NCBI GenBank assembly: GCA_041746415.1
Contig: JBGTHB010000023.1
Span: 1 to 29,268, forward strand
Origin: JBGTHB01 sp041746415
Lineage (GTDB): Bacteria > Pseudomonadota > Gammaproteobacteria > Coxiellales > Coxiellaceae
DNA: 29,268 bases
Direction: 5' to 3'
Below the pieces are notes generated by a model, which saw only the letters and a list, made by a program, of their open reading frames with translations, searched no databases and had not been told where the DNA came from. Of this stretch, positions 15,160-22,831 are shown in pieces. Positions within the stretch are counted from its first letter, which is position 1. Every line of letters begins with the position of its first letter. A program made the position numbers and the translations under genes.

Positions 15160-16371
15160 ATGACTAAGAAAATTCCATTACCGCTATTTGATACGCTTGA
15201 TCATCATCACGACACCACATCTTCACCGTATTGTTTTCCCGATGATTTAGCCAAGGCGCGTGATTACATCTACAGTTATCGTGGATCATTAGCAACCTTT
15301 AATTCTTATCGGCGTGAAATCGAGCGCTTGCTGCAGTGGTCGCAACATATTGTTGTTAAACCTTTAGCGCAGTTAAACCGCGCTGATATAGAGAATTATA
15401 TTCATTTTTGTCAATCACCACCCAATGAATGGATTGGACTAAAAAAATGTGATCGATATATAACACAAGACGGCAAACGCCAGGCCAATAATAATTGGCG
15501 ACCGTTTGTGGTCAATGTAAGTAAAACGGCTCGTAATGCAGGACACACACCCAGTATTGCTGAATACAGCTTATCAGAAAAAGCACTGCAATCCATTTTC
15601 GCTATTTTAAGCAGTTTTTATAATTATCTTATTCAAGAAAATTACGTTTCACACAACCCGGTTTCACAAATCCGTCAAAAATCCAAATTTATTCGCAAGT
15701 CACAACAACAAGCGCCCATTCGTCGTCTGTCTGAATTGCAATGGAGTTATGTATTGGAGAGCGCCGAAAAAGCAGCAGCGGAAGACCCCAGGCATGAGCG
15801 CACCCTGTTTATCATGAATGCTTTGTTCGGCATGTACTTGCGCATTTCAGAGTTAGCTGCCAGCGCACGTTGGCAACCGCAAATGAATCATTTTTTTCGT
15901 GATCATGATGGTAACTGGTGGTTTCGCACTGTGGGTAAAGGTAACAAAGAACGCCAAATAGCCGTTAGTGATTCCATGTTGGCTGCCCTTAAACGCTATC
16001 GTCGTTATCTTAATCGACCCCCGCTTCCAACTGCTAATGAAACCACCCCACTGCTGTTTAAACACAAAGGCAAAGGCGCCATCTGTTCCACACGTCAAAT
16101 TCGCCAATTGGTACAACAGTGTTTCAACAAGGCGGTAGAAAACATGCAACGCGATGGTTTAGGCGAAGAAGCAGAGCAGCTTAAAGCGGCCACCGTGCAC
16201 TGGCTACGCCACACTGGCATCTCAGAAGATGTGAAAACTCGACCGCGTGAGCACGTGCGCGATGATGCTGGGCATAGCTCCAGCGCCATTACGGATCGCT
16301 ACATTGACGTTGAACTGAGGGAGCGACACGCCTCTTCTAAAAAGAAAAAAATTAAGCCAGAAGCTGTCTAG
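15160..16371 (+). CDS. tyrosine recombinase/site-specific integrase
   Basis: 403 residues from the ATG at 15160. The N-terminal SAM-like core-binding domain (about 20-170) contains the typical YRGSLATFNSYRREIERLLQW. The catalytic domain has all the expected residues: Arg (YLRISEL, about 228), Lys (GKGNKER, 260), H-x-x-R (HWLRHT, 347-350), His (AGHSS, 372) and the Tyr nucleophile (ITDRYID, 381). It should cut and rejoin DNA at specific sites. It has no excisionase, phage genes or tRNA beside it, and I saw no flanking repeat. No Shine-Dalgarno site precedes the ATG; a TTG at 15136 would extend it into the divergent peptidase gene. Confidence 0.9.
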   Translation: MTKKIPLPLFDTLDHHHDTTSSPYCFPDDLAKARDYIYSYRGSLATFNSYRREIERLLQWSQHIVVKPLAQLNRADIENYIHFCQSPPNEWIGLKKCDRYITQDGKRQANNNWRPFVVNVSKTARNAGHTPSIAEYSLSEKALQSIFAILSSFYNYLIQENYVSHNPVSQIRQKSKFIRKSQQQAPIRRLSELQWSYVLESAEKAAAEDPRHERTLFIMNALFGMYLRISELAASARWQPQMNHFFRDHDGNWWFRTVGKGNKERQIAVSDSMLAALKRYRRYLNRPPLPTANETTPLLFKHKGKGAICSTRQIRQLVQQCFNKAVENMQRDGLGEEAEQLKAATVHWLRHTGISEDVKTRPREHVRDDAGHSSSAITDRYIDVELRERHASSKKKKIKPEAV

Positions 16372-16398
16372 TTTAGGTTGAAAAGCAATAAATTTTGT

Positions 16399-16426
16399 TT
16401 GTCCTTTGCCAAACCTGCAGTATAAT
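16399..16426 (+). promoter_or_regulatory. promoter of the Asr-like gene
   Basis: TTGTCC (16399-16404), a 16-base spacer and a perfect TATAAT (16421-16426). Predicted start is near 16433, just before the hairpin at 16435-16457. Confidence 0.55.
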
Positions 16427-16434
16427 CACGCTAC

Positions 16435-16462
16435 AAGTCTGCCACTGTGGCAGGCTTTTTTT
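16435..16462 (+). terminator. hairpin with T-run between the recombinase and the Asr-like gene
   Basis: AAGTCTGCCA and TGGCAGGCTT pair around CTG (one G-T wobble), followed by TTTTT. It has the form of an intrinsic terminator for the recombinase gene, but it also lies within the first 30 bases of the transcript predicted from the promoter at 16399-16426 and 15 bases before the next start codon. Confidence 0.65.
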
Positions 16463-16476
16463 ATGGAGTACTGAAA

Positions 16477-16680
16477 ATGAAATCTGCACTGAAAAGTTTA
16501 GCTGTTTTATTAAGTGTTTTTGCTTTAGCAAGCACAGCAATGGCAGCTACAACTACTACAACTAAAACAACACATCAAACAAAAACACACAAAACACATA
16601 CAAAAAGACATAGCAACACAAAACGACACGCTAAAGCAAAAAATCGCAAACAAGCAAACACACAAAAAGCTTCTAGCTAA
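16477..16680 (+). CDS. small Thr/Lys/His-rich secreted protein, acid-shock protein (Asr)-like
   Basis: 67 residues from the ATG at 16477 (GGAG upstream). Residues 1-23 are a Sec signal peptide ending AMA. The mature chain of about 44 residues is low-complexity, strongly basic and built from Thr, Lys, His, Asn, Gln and Ala (TTTTTKTTHQTKTHKTHTKR region), with almost no hydrophobic residue. This layout matches enterobacterial Asr, a disordered periplasmic protein induced by acid and processed after export. Homology is hard to prove for such composition, so the link is one of architecture. It has its own promoter and terminator. Confidence 0.7.
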   Translation: MKSALKSLAVLLSVFALASTAMAATTTTTKTTHQTKTHKTHTKRHSNTKRHAKAKNRKQANTQKASS

Positions 16681-16688
16681 TATCTAAG

Positions 16689-16715
16689 CCGGTCTGTTCT
16701 TACAGACCGGTTCTC
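16689..16715 (+). terminator. terminator of the Asr-like gene
   Basis: CCGGTCTGT, loop TCTT, ACAGACCGG: a perfect GC-rich 9-bp stem starting 8 bases after the stop codon, followed by TTCTCT. The T-tract is imperfect. Confidence 0.75.
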
Positions 16716-16748
16716 TAAGAGCCTGCTCACAGATGATTCTGGATAGAG

Positions 16749-17507
16749 CTATTCAATTAACTCACTGTCTGATCGCACAAAACTGTTATCTTTATAAATA
16801 TATTTGCTGATTTGACAGGAGCTCGGTTGCCATATTATTTGATGAAAACTGTTGTAGTCATCATTTGTGCGCAGACAGCTCAATGAACCGGCGTGAGATA
16901 GCAAGCAGATGTGGTTATTTAATGAGGCTAATTTTTTGTAGGCTGCATAATGCAGGTGACCAGTACAAATAATATCAACAGGAACCTGTTTCACCCAGTT
17001 TAAGAGTAATTCATATCCTAACAGTGGCGCATGCAACAGGCGCTGCTTTGCGATGTTATGGTGAAAAAAAATAAGTTTTAATTTGTCAGCAGCATCTTTA
17101 AAAGCTGTTTCAGCGAATTGAAGTTGTTGAAGGCATAGCTGTCCTTGTTTAATATTTTTTGGCTGTGCCGTATTTAGACCCACTAAGACACTATTGTTGT
17201 TATGCCATACTTGATTCCCAGCAGATCCAACATATTTCTCGTAATTAGCAAACGGGCTTAAGTATCTACTAAACACATCCCATAACGGAATGTCATGGTT
17301 ACCTGGCACACAATGCACTGGTTGCGGCAACCTGGCATAAAATTTCTTAAATTTATTATATTGATTTTTTCTCGCTCTATTCGCAATATCTCCCGTAATT
17401 ATAATTAAATCTGGGTTTAATTCCGGACAAATAGCTAAAAATGATTCGAGCGCTAATTGATCTTCGATACCAAAATGCAAGTCTGAAATATGTATGATAT
17501 TTATCAT
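16749..17507 (-). CDS. calcineurin-like metallophosphoesterase
   Basis: 252 residues with the complete dinuclear-metal motif set: DLHFG (Asp9, His11), ITGDI (Asp40), PGNHD (Asn70, His71), FFHHN (about 147-151) and TGHLH (about 182-186). It resembles the class III cyclic-nucleotide phosphodiesterase branch (CpdA-like), but the substrate could also be a phospholipid or nucleotide-sugar. Its ATG overlaps the stop of the upstream lipid-kinase-like gene (ATGA), so the two are translationally coupled and probably act together. Cytoplasmic, no signal peptide. Confidence 0.9.
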   Translation of the reverse strand: MINIIHISDLHFGIEDQLALESFLAICPELNPDLIIITGDIANRARKNQYNKFKKFYARLPQPVHCVPGNHDIPLWDVFSRYLSPFANYEKYVGSAGNQVWHNNNSVLVGLNTAQPKNIKQGQLCLQQLQFAETAFKDAADKLKLIFFHHNIAKQRLLHAPLLGYELLLNWVKQVPVDIICTGHLHYAAYKKLASLNNHICLLSHAGSLSCLRTNDDYNSFHQIIWQPSSCQISKYIYKDNSFVRSDSELIE

Positions 17508-18337
17508 GGATTTATTAATACTCTTAATGCTTTTGCTAATGAAGAAAAGTTCATGGTCGCGCCAAGCTGTACCACTTCGCCATCTAAAGCTGCCTTTAAA
17601 CTGCTGTTTTTAGCAGCGATGTCCGCTCTTAGCTTCGTCGTTACCGCCTGCAGCACGAGCGGAATCAATTTACTTTTATTTTTCTGTATGTCCAAACTAT
17701 AAATGCCAAGCTCACCTGCAGTTAAATTGATTTTTTTAAAATCAATTGCATTGTCGGTTTTGTAAATATTATTACTGATTAAAAAAACCGAGGTGTTTAA
17801 ATGTAGCATTTGGTGGTCAAAATGACAGGTAATATCGATTGCAGAAAACTGCTTAAGATTTAATAGAAACGCTGGCAGATAAGCCAAATATTTGTTAATA
17901 AATTTTTTAAAATAATCACGTTTTTTTACAAATGCGGGATAAAAACCAATGCTGACATTATTTACAAAATGATATTCATTTACTTTGCCAATATCAACGT
18001 AACAAGATTTTTGCTTTAACACTGCTTGCACAATTTGTTCTGGTGACTTAGGTAGATCGTTATCGTTTACAAAATGATTAAAAGTGCCAAGAGGGATAAC
18101 GCCGAGGATAACTGATGTGTTTAAGCACTGCTGCACCACGCTATTCACTGTTCCGTCACCGCCTGCAACTAAAACACAATTTGACTCAGCACCATTGGAT
18201 ATAAATAAATCTTGCCACTTGTTTTCAGTAAGGGGATAAAGTTTATAAGTAAAATAATTTTGGAAAATTTGTAGGTATTTTTTAAGCGCATTACTGTTTT
18301 TAGACTTGGGATTGAAAATAATATTAATAGCGCTCAT
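17504..18337 (-). CDS. diacylglycerol/lipid kinase catalytic-domain protein (YegS/DagK-like)
   Basis: 277 residues. The N-terminal ATP-binding domain carries the family motif VAGGDGT (GGDGT 59-63) and then GVIPLGTFNHF (about 79-89), the equivalent of the PLGTANDFA loop. The C-terminal beta-sandwich includes NNVSIGFYP and LDGEVVQLG (the family's DGE). Members phosphorylate diacylglycerol or related lipids at the membrane face. The PLGT loop has Phe-Asn-His in place of Ala-Asn-Asp, a common variant in the DagK_cat-only group. The ATGA overlap with the phosphoesterase suggests a kinase/phosphatase pair. Confidence 0.87.
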   Translation of the reverse strand: MSAINIIFNPKSKNSNALKKYLQIFQNYFTYKLYPLTENKWQDLFISNGAESNCVLVAGGDGTVNSVVQQCLNTSVILGVIPLGTFNHFVNDNDLPKSPEQIVQAVLKQKSCYVDIGKVNEYHFVNNVSIGFYPAFVKKRDYFKKFINKYLAYLPAFLLNLKQFSAIDITCHFDHQMLHLNTSVFLISNNIYKTDNAIDFKKINLTAGELGIYSLDIQKNKSKLIPLVLQAVTTKLRADIAAKNSSLKAALDGEVVQLGATMNFSSLAKALRVLINP

Positions 18338-18549
18338 TCATGGACCCTTTTTGTTTGCGGCAACGCAATCCTGTAATGACGATTATAATAGAATATTATC
18401 AGAAAAAATTCTTGCCTTCTATCAATTGCTCTTGTTATTCCGCTCTGAATAGGTATTCTTGTAGCTTGAAAAAATGAAATTTTACTCTTATGCGGAGTGA
18501 AGACTTTTCTATTTTAAAATCAAATAATAGTTAATTTAAGGAGTACGCA

Positions 18550-18972
18550 ATGAGCATTTGGTTTAGCCCTATCACCTGTCATGATGCCAATGAACGCAGC
18601 AAAAATACCATGCTTACCCATTTGGGTATTGAGTTTATTGAAGTCGGCACAGACTTTTTAAGCGCTAAAATGCCGGTCGATCACAGAACGCATCAACCTT
18701 TAGGTATCATGCACGGTGGTGCTTCATGCGTATTAGCGGAAACCATCGGATCCACCGCAGCAAATTATTGTGTTGATCCACAAAAAAACTATTGCGTGGG
18801 CTTGGATATCAACACCAATCACATCCGCTCCATTAAAAATGGATTTGTTATTGGCGTCGCAAAACCGTATCATCTTGGCCGCAGCACACAAGTTTGGAGA
18901 ATTGAGATCACTAACGAAGACGGCAAACTCATTTCAGTTAATCGCCTAACAATGGCTGTATTAAACAAATAG
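18550..18972 (+). CDS. hotdog-fold acyl-CoA thioesterase (YdiI/MenI-like)
   Basis: 140 residues, single hotdog domain. MPVDHRTHQPLGIMHGGASCVLAETIGS carries the HGG motif and catalytic Glu at about 64 (cf. Glu63 of E. coli YdiI), followed by VGLDINTNHIRS and LGRSTQVWRIEI, as in YdiI. YdiI hydrolyses 1,4-dihydroxy-2-naphthoyl-CoA in menaquinone synthesis but also other aryl- and acyl-CoAs; no men genes are in the window. The ATG follows AAGGAG. prpD starts 8 bases after its stop, so here it may be tied to propionyl/methylcitrate metabolism instead. Intact. Confidence 0.9.
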   Translation: MSIWFSPITCHDANERSKNTMLTHLGIEFIEVGTDFLSAKMPVDHRTHQPLGIMHGGASCVLAETIGSTAANYCVDPQKNYCVGLDINTNHIRSIKNGFVIGVAKPYHLGRSTQVWRIEITNEDGKLISVNRLTMAVLNK

Positions 18973-18980
18973 GAATTTTT

Positions 18981-20396
18981 ATGCAAAACCAACGCCCACC
19001 TTTTGATAAAGTTATTACTGACATTGCAGACTACGTTACCAATTTCACCATAAAAAGTGATTTAGCTATTGCTACGGCTCGCTACTGTCTCTTGGATACG
19101 TTAGCGTGTGGGTTCATGGCATTAGCCTACCCTGCTTGCACTAAGTTACTAGGGCCTGTTGTTGCGGGTGCGACACTCGAGCAAGGCGCACGCGTACCCG
19201 GTACCAAATTCAAATTAGAACCTATACAAGCCGCATTTAATATTGGCGCCATGGTGCGCTGGCTAGATTTTAATGATACTTGGCTAGCGGCAGAATGGGG
19301 ACACCCATCCGACAACTTAGGCGGTTTGTTAGCAACGATGGATTTTTTGGGTCGCCAAGGCAAAAAACAATTTAAAGTAATTGATTTACTGCATGCCATG
19401 ATTAAAGCGCATGAAATTCAAGGTGTGTTAGCACTTGAAAACGCATTTAATCGCGTCGGCCTTGATCACGTTGTATTAGTCAAAGTCGCTTCAACAGCTG
19501 TAGTTACCTATCTTTTAGGCGGTGATTATCAAACCGTTTGTAATGCCATTTCATTAGCATGGGTTGATGGTCAAAGTTTACGCACCTATCGACATGCGCC
19601 AAACACCGGTTCACGTAAATCATGGGCAGCGGGCGACGCAACTTCGCGCGCCGTACGTTTAGCGTTAATTGCTTTAACCGGTGAAATGGGTTATCCCAGT
19701 GTGTTAACGGCTAAAGGCTGGGGCTTCTATGATAAAACGTTTGGTGGCCAAGAATTTAAAATAAATCGCGATTATGGCAGTTACGTAATGGAAAATATTT
19801 TATTTAAAATTTCTTTTCCTGCCGAATTTCACGCGCAAACAGCAGTTGAGTGCGCATTCGCATTACACGATGAAATTAAAAATCGTCTGGATGAAGTGGA
19901 AAAAATTGTGATTAAAACACAGGAATCGGCTGTACGAATTATTGACAAAAAAGGTCCTTTGCATAATCCCGCTGACAGAGATCATTGCATTCAATATATG
20001 GTAGCAATCGGATTAATTTTTGGTGAACTGGATGCAAAATATTACGAAGATAAGTTTGCTAAAGATCCACGCATCGACACTCTGCGTGAAAAAATGCAAG
20101 TCATCGAAGAACCACGTTTTACCGAAGATTACTTAAATTCTGAAAAGCGCTCCATTGGTAATGCCATCCAAGTGTTTTTTAAAGATGGCAGCAAAACCAA
20201 AGAAGTGATTGTGGAATACCCTATCGGCCATCGCCGCCGTCGTGAAGAAGGCATGCCAGTTTTATTGCGTAAATTTGCCCAAGCAGTTGATAATCATTTT
20301 GATAGTGCTAAAGCCAAAAAGATTCACTCTGCTTGCCAAGTACTGCACTGCCTAGACAAACTCACGGTTAATGAATTTGTGAATTTGTTTTGTTGA
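18981..20396 (+). CDS. prpD: 2-methylcitrate dehydratase PrpD
   Basis: 471 residues, similar in length to E. coli PrpD (483) and closely alike throughout: RWLDFNDTWLAAEWGHPSDN, KAHEIQG, WVDGQSLRTYRHAPNTG, KSWAAGDATSRAV, NPADRDHCIQYMVAI and VVEYPIGHRRRR are all present. It dehydrates 2-methylcitrate to cis-2-methylaconitate in the methylcitrate cycle, which disposes of propionyl-CoA from odd-chain fatty acids and branched amino acids. The usual operon partners prpB, prpC and acnD are absent here; it is instead placed 8 bases after a thioesterase gene. AGGAA precedes the ATG. Confidence 0.95.
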   Translation: MQNQRPPFDKVITDIADYVTNFTIKSDLAIATARYCLLDTLACGFMALAYPACTKLLGPVVAGATLEQGARVPGTKFKLEPIQAAFNIGAMVRWLDFNDTWLAAEWGHPSDNLGGLLATMDFLGRQGKKQFKVIDLLHAMIKAHEIQGVLALENAFNRVGLDHVVLVKVASTAVVTYLLGGDYQTVCNAISLAWVDGQSLRTYRHAPNTGSRKSWAAGDATSRAVRLALIALTGEMGYPSVLTAKGWGFYDKTFGGQEFKINRDYGSYVMENILFKISFPAEFHAQTAVECAFALHDEIKNRLDEVEKIVIKTQESAVRIIDKKGPLHNPADRDHCIQYMVAIGLIFGELDAKYYEDKFAKDPRIDTLREKMQVIEEPRFTEDYLNSEKRSIGNAIQVFFKDGSKTKEVIVEYPIGHRRRREEGMPVLLRKFAQAVDNHFDSAKAKKIHSACQVLHCLDKLTVNEFVNLFC

Positions 20397-20405
20397 AATT
20401 ATAAT

Positions 20406-20972
20406 TTATCGAGGGCTAGGGCTTGGCGTAGTGTTGCCTTTTTGTTGCAGCTTTTCTAATCTCTGCCTGATCTGCGCTTCTAAAACTTTCACACGCTGCA
20501 TCTCATTGTCATAGGCTGCAGCTTCTTGTGGATCGGAAGGACGGCGACTCACATCCCAGGTAAACTCATCTGATGAAGCTGGGCTTGTCGAATCTGAGTT
20601 TTTCTGGGTGTCGCTTGCGTTATGGAGATCACGGGAGCTTTTGCTTCTAACCAAGGGGCCACGCAATCGGCCAAATACTTCTTGGTGTTCACGCGACGAA
20701 TTGCGTCGATGCGTAGAAACAACTAAGTCCCCATGCGGACGAGGCGTTTTTTTAGCTTCATCTTCGTCAGAGCTACGCGGGGAGTTATCTGTTGTTGCGG
20801 ATCTTAACCCAGTCACGACAGTTGAGCTAGCACAACCGGCAAGTGATTTATGACTCGAATCGCTGGCGTGAATAGAAGCTTTACTTTCAGGATGTTTGCC
20901 AGCATGTGGATTAATATTATTATCATCGTTTGGTAATTGTGAACCACAACAGAATAATGTAAAAAGCTTCAT
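20406..20972 (-). CDS. Ser-rich disordered protein with N-terminal Cys-Cys and C-terminal coiled coil, candidate effector
   Basis: 188 residues from the ATG at 20972, which has Shine-Dalgarno GAGGAG; an upstream TTG (21002) would overlap that site. The N-terminus MKLFTLFCCGS is short, hydrophobic and ends in Cys-Cys, like sites that eukaryotic hosts palmitoylate. Residues about 20-150 are disordered, rich in Ser, Asp, Arg and His. Basophilic-kinase-type sites occur: RRNS (89-92) and RRPS (143-146), with RSKSS at 109-113. Residues about 150-178 are a charged coiled coil, and the tail is SPSPSPR-like. No recognised domain. A role in a host cell is inference from this eukaryote-like motif set. 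Confidence 0.6.
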   Translation of the reverse strand: MKLFTLFCCGSQLPNDDNNINPHAGKHPESKASIHASDSSHKSLAGCASSTVVTGLRSATTDNSPRSSDEDEAKKTPRPHGDLVVSTHRRNSSREHQEVFGRLRGPLVRSKSSRDLHNASDTQKNSDSTSPASSDEFTWDVSRRPSDPQEAAAYDNEMQRVKVLEAQIRQRLEKLQQKGNTTPSPSPR

Positions 20973-21019
20973 AAAATTAATCTCCTCTTGCAAATAACCC
21001 AATTGCTTTTTAGTCTAGT

Positions 21020-21094
21020 GCAACTTGTGTTCAGCACAAAGTATGATCGCCGTATAATTTATACTCAATCGAAAAATTCCGCATCGCAACTTGT
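21020..21094 (+). repeat. pair of 9-bp direct repeats flanking the shared promoter
   Basis: GCAACTTGT occurs at 21020-21028 and again at 21086-21094, about 34 and 32 bases from the centre of the palindromic -10 region. Such paired repeats can be activator sites, but two copies of 9 bases could also be chance. Confidence 0.3.
21052..21064. promoter_or_regulatory. palindromic -10 region shared by two divergent genes
   Basis: GTATAATTTATAC is a perfect palindrome around a central T, giving TATAAT on the plus strand (21053-21058) and TATAAA on the minus strand. It lies about 80-86 bases from both divergent start codons (20972 and 21144). A plus-strand -35 (TTCAGC) at 17-base spacing is weak. Confidence 0.4.
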
Positions 21095-21143
21095 TGTAGA
21101 ATAAATAATTATTCATTTTATGAAAAACTAAAGGGGATAAATT

Positions 21144-21929
21144 TTGGGGCATGCATTTTCACGTCAAAAACTATTTTCATCTAAAAAAGTTAAAAAAACA
21201 AAATTACAAATTTCAAATATTTTTAATGAGATTAATACACATATAAAAAATATACTTTGTGAGTTGCAAATCGACACCTTGTCTAATTTAACTTCGCATC
21301 TGCCCACTATTAAAAAAAATGAATTTTCTTCCGAATTATCAAAAATAGTAACACCCACTTGGGATTCACTTGCAGCAAAAGCAAAAGCAAAACCTAATCG
21401 CTGTATAAAATCCACTTCCACTACTTTTTTTAAGCCCGTCGCTGATGACACATTCAGTGAGGAATCAAAAACCAGAGGACAAGAATTATTCGTAAATTTC
21501 AGCGTGATTAATTTATTGCGCCTACATGAACACAGCAGTGCTGCCGAATGCAACCGCAGTGACCGTGGTGTTAGTGCAAAAAAAATTATGGATTACATTT
21601 CCATGTTGCTTAATGAACCATGCAAGCCTACTGCTTTAGTTCAATTTGAGAAAATTTGGCAGCTACATACAGCGAATAATAATGCCAGTGCAACACAAGC
21701 CAGATTGTTGTCTACCAAAACCAATGAAGACCGAGCTTTATATTTGCCAATGTATGGTGCACAACTCTATGAGGTCGCTACTTGTTTGACAGAAGTTGTT
21801 ATAAAGCTAAGTCTGTCACACCCTTTACAACACAGTTTATTAAATGCTAAGTGTGAAATAGAGAGCATCATATGCGTCATCGTCCCTCTCTGCCAACATA
21901 CGTCCTCAACAGCCTTTAACAACCATTAG
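21144..21929 (+). CDS. orphan protein with TTG start and basic N-terminus, candidate effector
   Basis: 261 residues. No in-frame ATG exists near the front; a TTG at 21144 is preceded at 7 bases by AAAGGGGAT, so TTG initiation is likely. The nearby ATG at 21151 is in another frame that soon stops. The N-terminus is strongly basic (RQKLFSSKKVKKTK), followed by helical stretches (ISNIFNEINTHIKNIL) and a Leu-rich C-terminal half with several Cys. No signal peptide, no clear membrane span, no recognised domain. It diverges from the Ser-rich protein at 20406-20972 across a shared promoter region, so the pair may be co-expressed. Confidence 0.6.
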   Translation: MGHAFSRQKLFSSKKVKKTKLQISNIFNEINTHIKNILCELQIDTLSNLTSHLPTIKKNEFSSELSKIVTPTWDSLAAKAKAKPNRCIKSTSTTFFKPVADDTFSEESKTRGQELFVNFSVINLLRLHEHSSAAECNRSDRGVSAKKIMDYISMLLNEPCKPTALVQFEKIWQLHTANNNASATQARLLSTKTNEDRALYLPMYGAQLYEVATCLTEVVIKLSLSHPLQHSLLNAKCEIESIICVIVPLCQHTSSTAFNNH

Positions 21930-22015
21930 TTACCTAAACAGGACAAATAGTTATTGTTATTCGATAATTAATTTGGTATATTGCTGTTATGTGATTAAAC
22001 AAGGTCCTAAGCCAA

Positions 22016-22573
22016 ATGACAAAAACACATAAAATTCAACTGGTTAGCAAAATATTCCGTTGGCTCTTTATATTCTTTTTTGTCACGATTCTAGCGAGTT
22101 CTATTTGGTTTTGGGTGGGCGCACCCAAAGCAGTTGGCTTTCCTTCAATCGGCCTAGTACTTCAGTACTGGCCGTACCATATTCCGTTACTACACACACT
22201 AAGCCCGATGGAGAAATTCATCGGGTTCCTTATTCAAGCTCTACCAATGTTTATTAATTTGTTTATCTTATACTGTTTAATTCGCTTATTTCGGCTTTAT
22301 GAAGAGCGTGTATTTTTTGAGATGGATAACGTGCGTTATATTAAACGTATTGGGTTTGCGCTTTTAATCGGCCAATTACTCATTAACCCAATCACAGAAT
22401 TTTTGCTCAGCTTTGCCATGACGTTCCACAATCCACCTGGACATCGTATAGCTTTTGTCTCCTTTTCCGGTACAAATGCGGGGATCGTCATGGCATCTAT
22501 TTTGATTATCCTTATCTCATGGATCATGTCAGAAGGACACAAGCTCAATGAAGAGCAACAGTACACGGTTTAA
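22016..22573 (+). CDS. DUF2975-family membrane protein
   Basis: 185 residues with four membrane helices (about 14-36, 65-88, 108-130 and 145-166). The layout and the segment FRLYEERVFFEMDNVRYIKRIGFALL fit DUF2975, a family found beside small XRE regulators, as in the yoaS-yozG pair of Bacillus subtilis. Its function is unknown. The regulator gene starts 3 bases after its stop. The Shine-Dalgarno site (AAGG) is weak. Intact. Confidence 0.8.
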   Translation: MTKTHKIQLVSKIFRWLFIFFFVTILASSIWFWVGAPKAVGFPSIGLVLQYWPYHIPLLHTLSPMEKFIGFLIQALPMFINLFILYCLIRLFRLYEERVFFEMDNVRYIKRIGFALLIGQLLINPITEFLLSFAMTFHNPPGHRIAFVSFSGTNAGIVMASILIILISWIMSEGHKLNEEQQYTV

Positions 22574-22576
22574 ACT

Positions 22577-22831
22577 ATGACAATCATAATCAATTTAGAC
22601 GTGATGCTAGCTAAACGCAAAGTAAGGTCAAAAGACTTAGCTGAAGCAATAGGCATCACCGAGCAGAACCTTTCCATCTTAAAAACCGGCAAAGCTAAAG
22701 CTATTCGCCTTAGCACGTTAGATGCTATTTGCGCTCACTTAGACTGCCAACCCGGCGATTTGCTTGAGTCCATCAAAGCTGATGAGCCCGTCATGGTAGC
22801 AAATACGGATGCCGATATTGAATCTGAATAA
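22577..22831 (+). CDS. small XRE (Cro/C1) helix-turn-helix regulator paired with DUF2975 protein
   Basis: 84 residues. The helix-turn-helix is at about 17-37: VRSKDLAEAIGITEQNLSIL, followed by KTGKAKAIRLSTLDAICAHL and CQPGDLLE, the standard small Cro/C1 module of the YozG type. The acidic tail is short. It lies 3 bases after the DUF2975 gene and presumably controls this operon. Its stop directly abuts the stop of the convergent minus-strand gene at 22832. Confidence 0.88.
   Translation: MTIIINLDVMLAKRKVRSKDLAEAIGITEQNLSILKTGKAKAIRLSTLDAICAHLDCQPGDLLESIKADEPVMVANTDADIESE

Noticed and set aside
15853..16289. Two minus-strand open frames inside the recombinase gene
   Set aside because: They are antisense to the catalytic domain, which has all its conserved residues, and show no ribosome binding sites or domains of their own.
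21151..21245. ATG frame beginning at 21151
   Set aside because: It runs into a stop after about 30 codons and is out of frame with the long protein; the TTG at 21144 with its ribosome binding site explains the locus.
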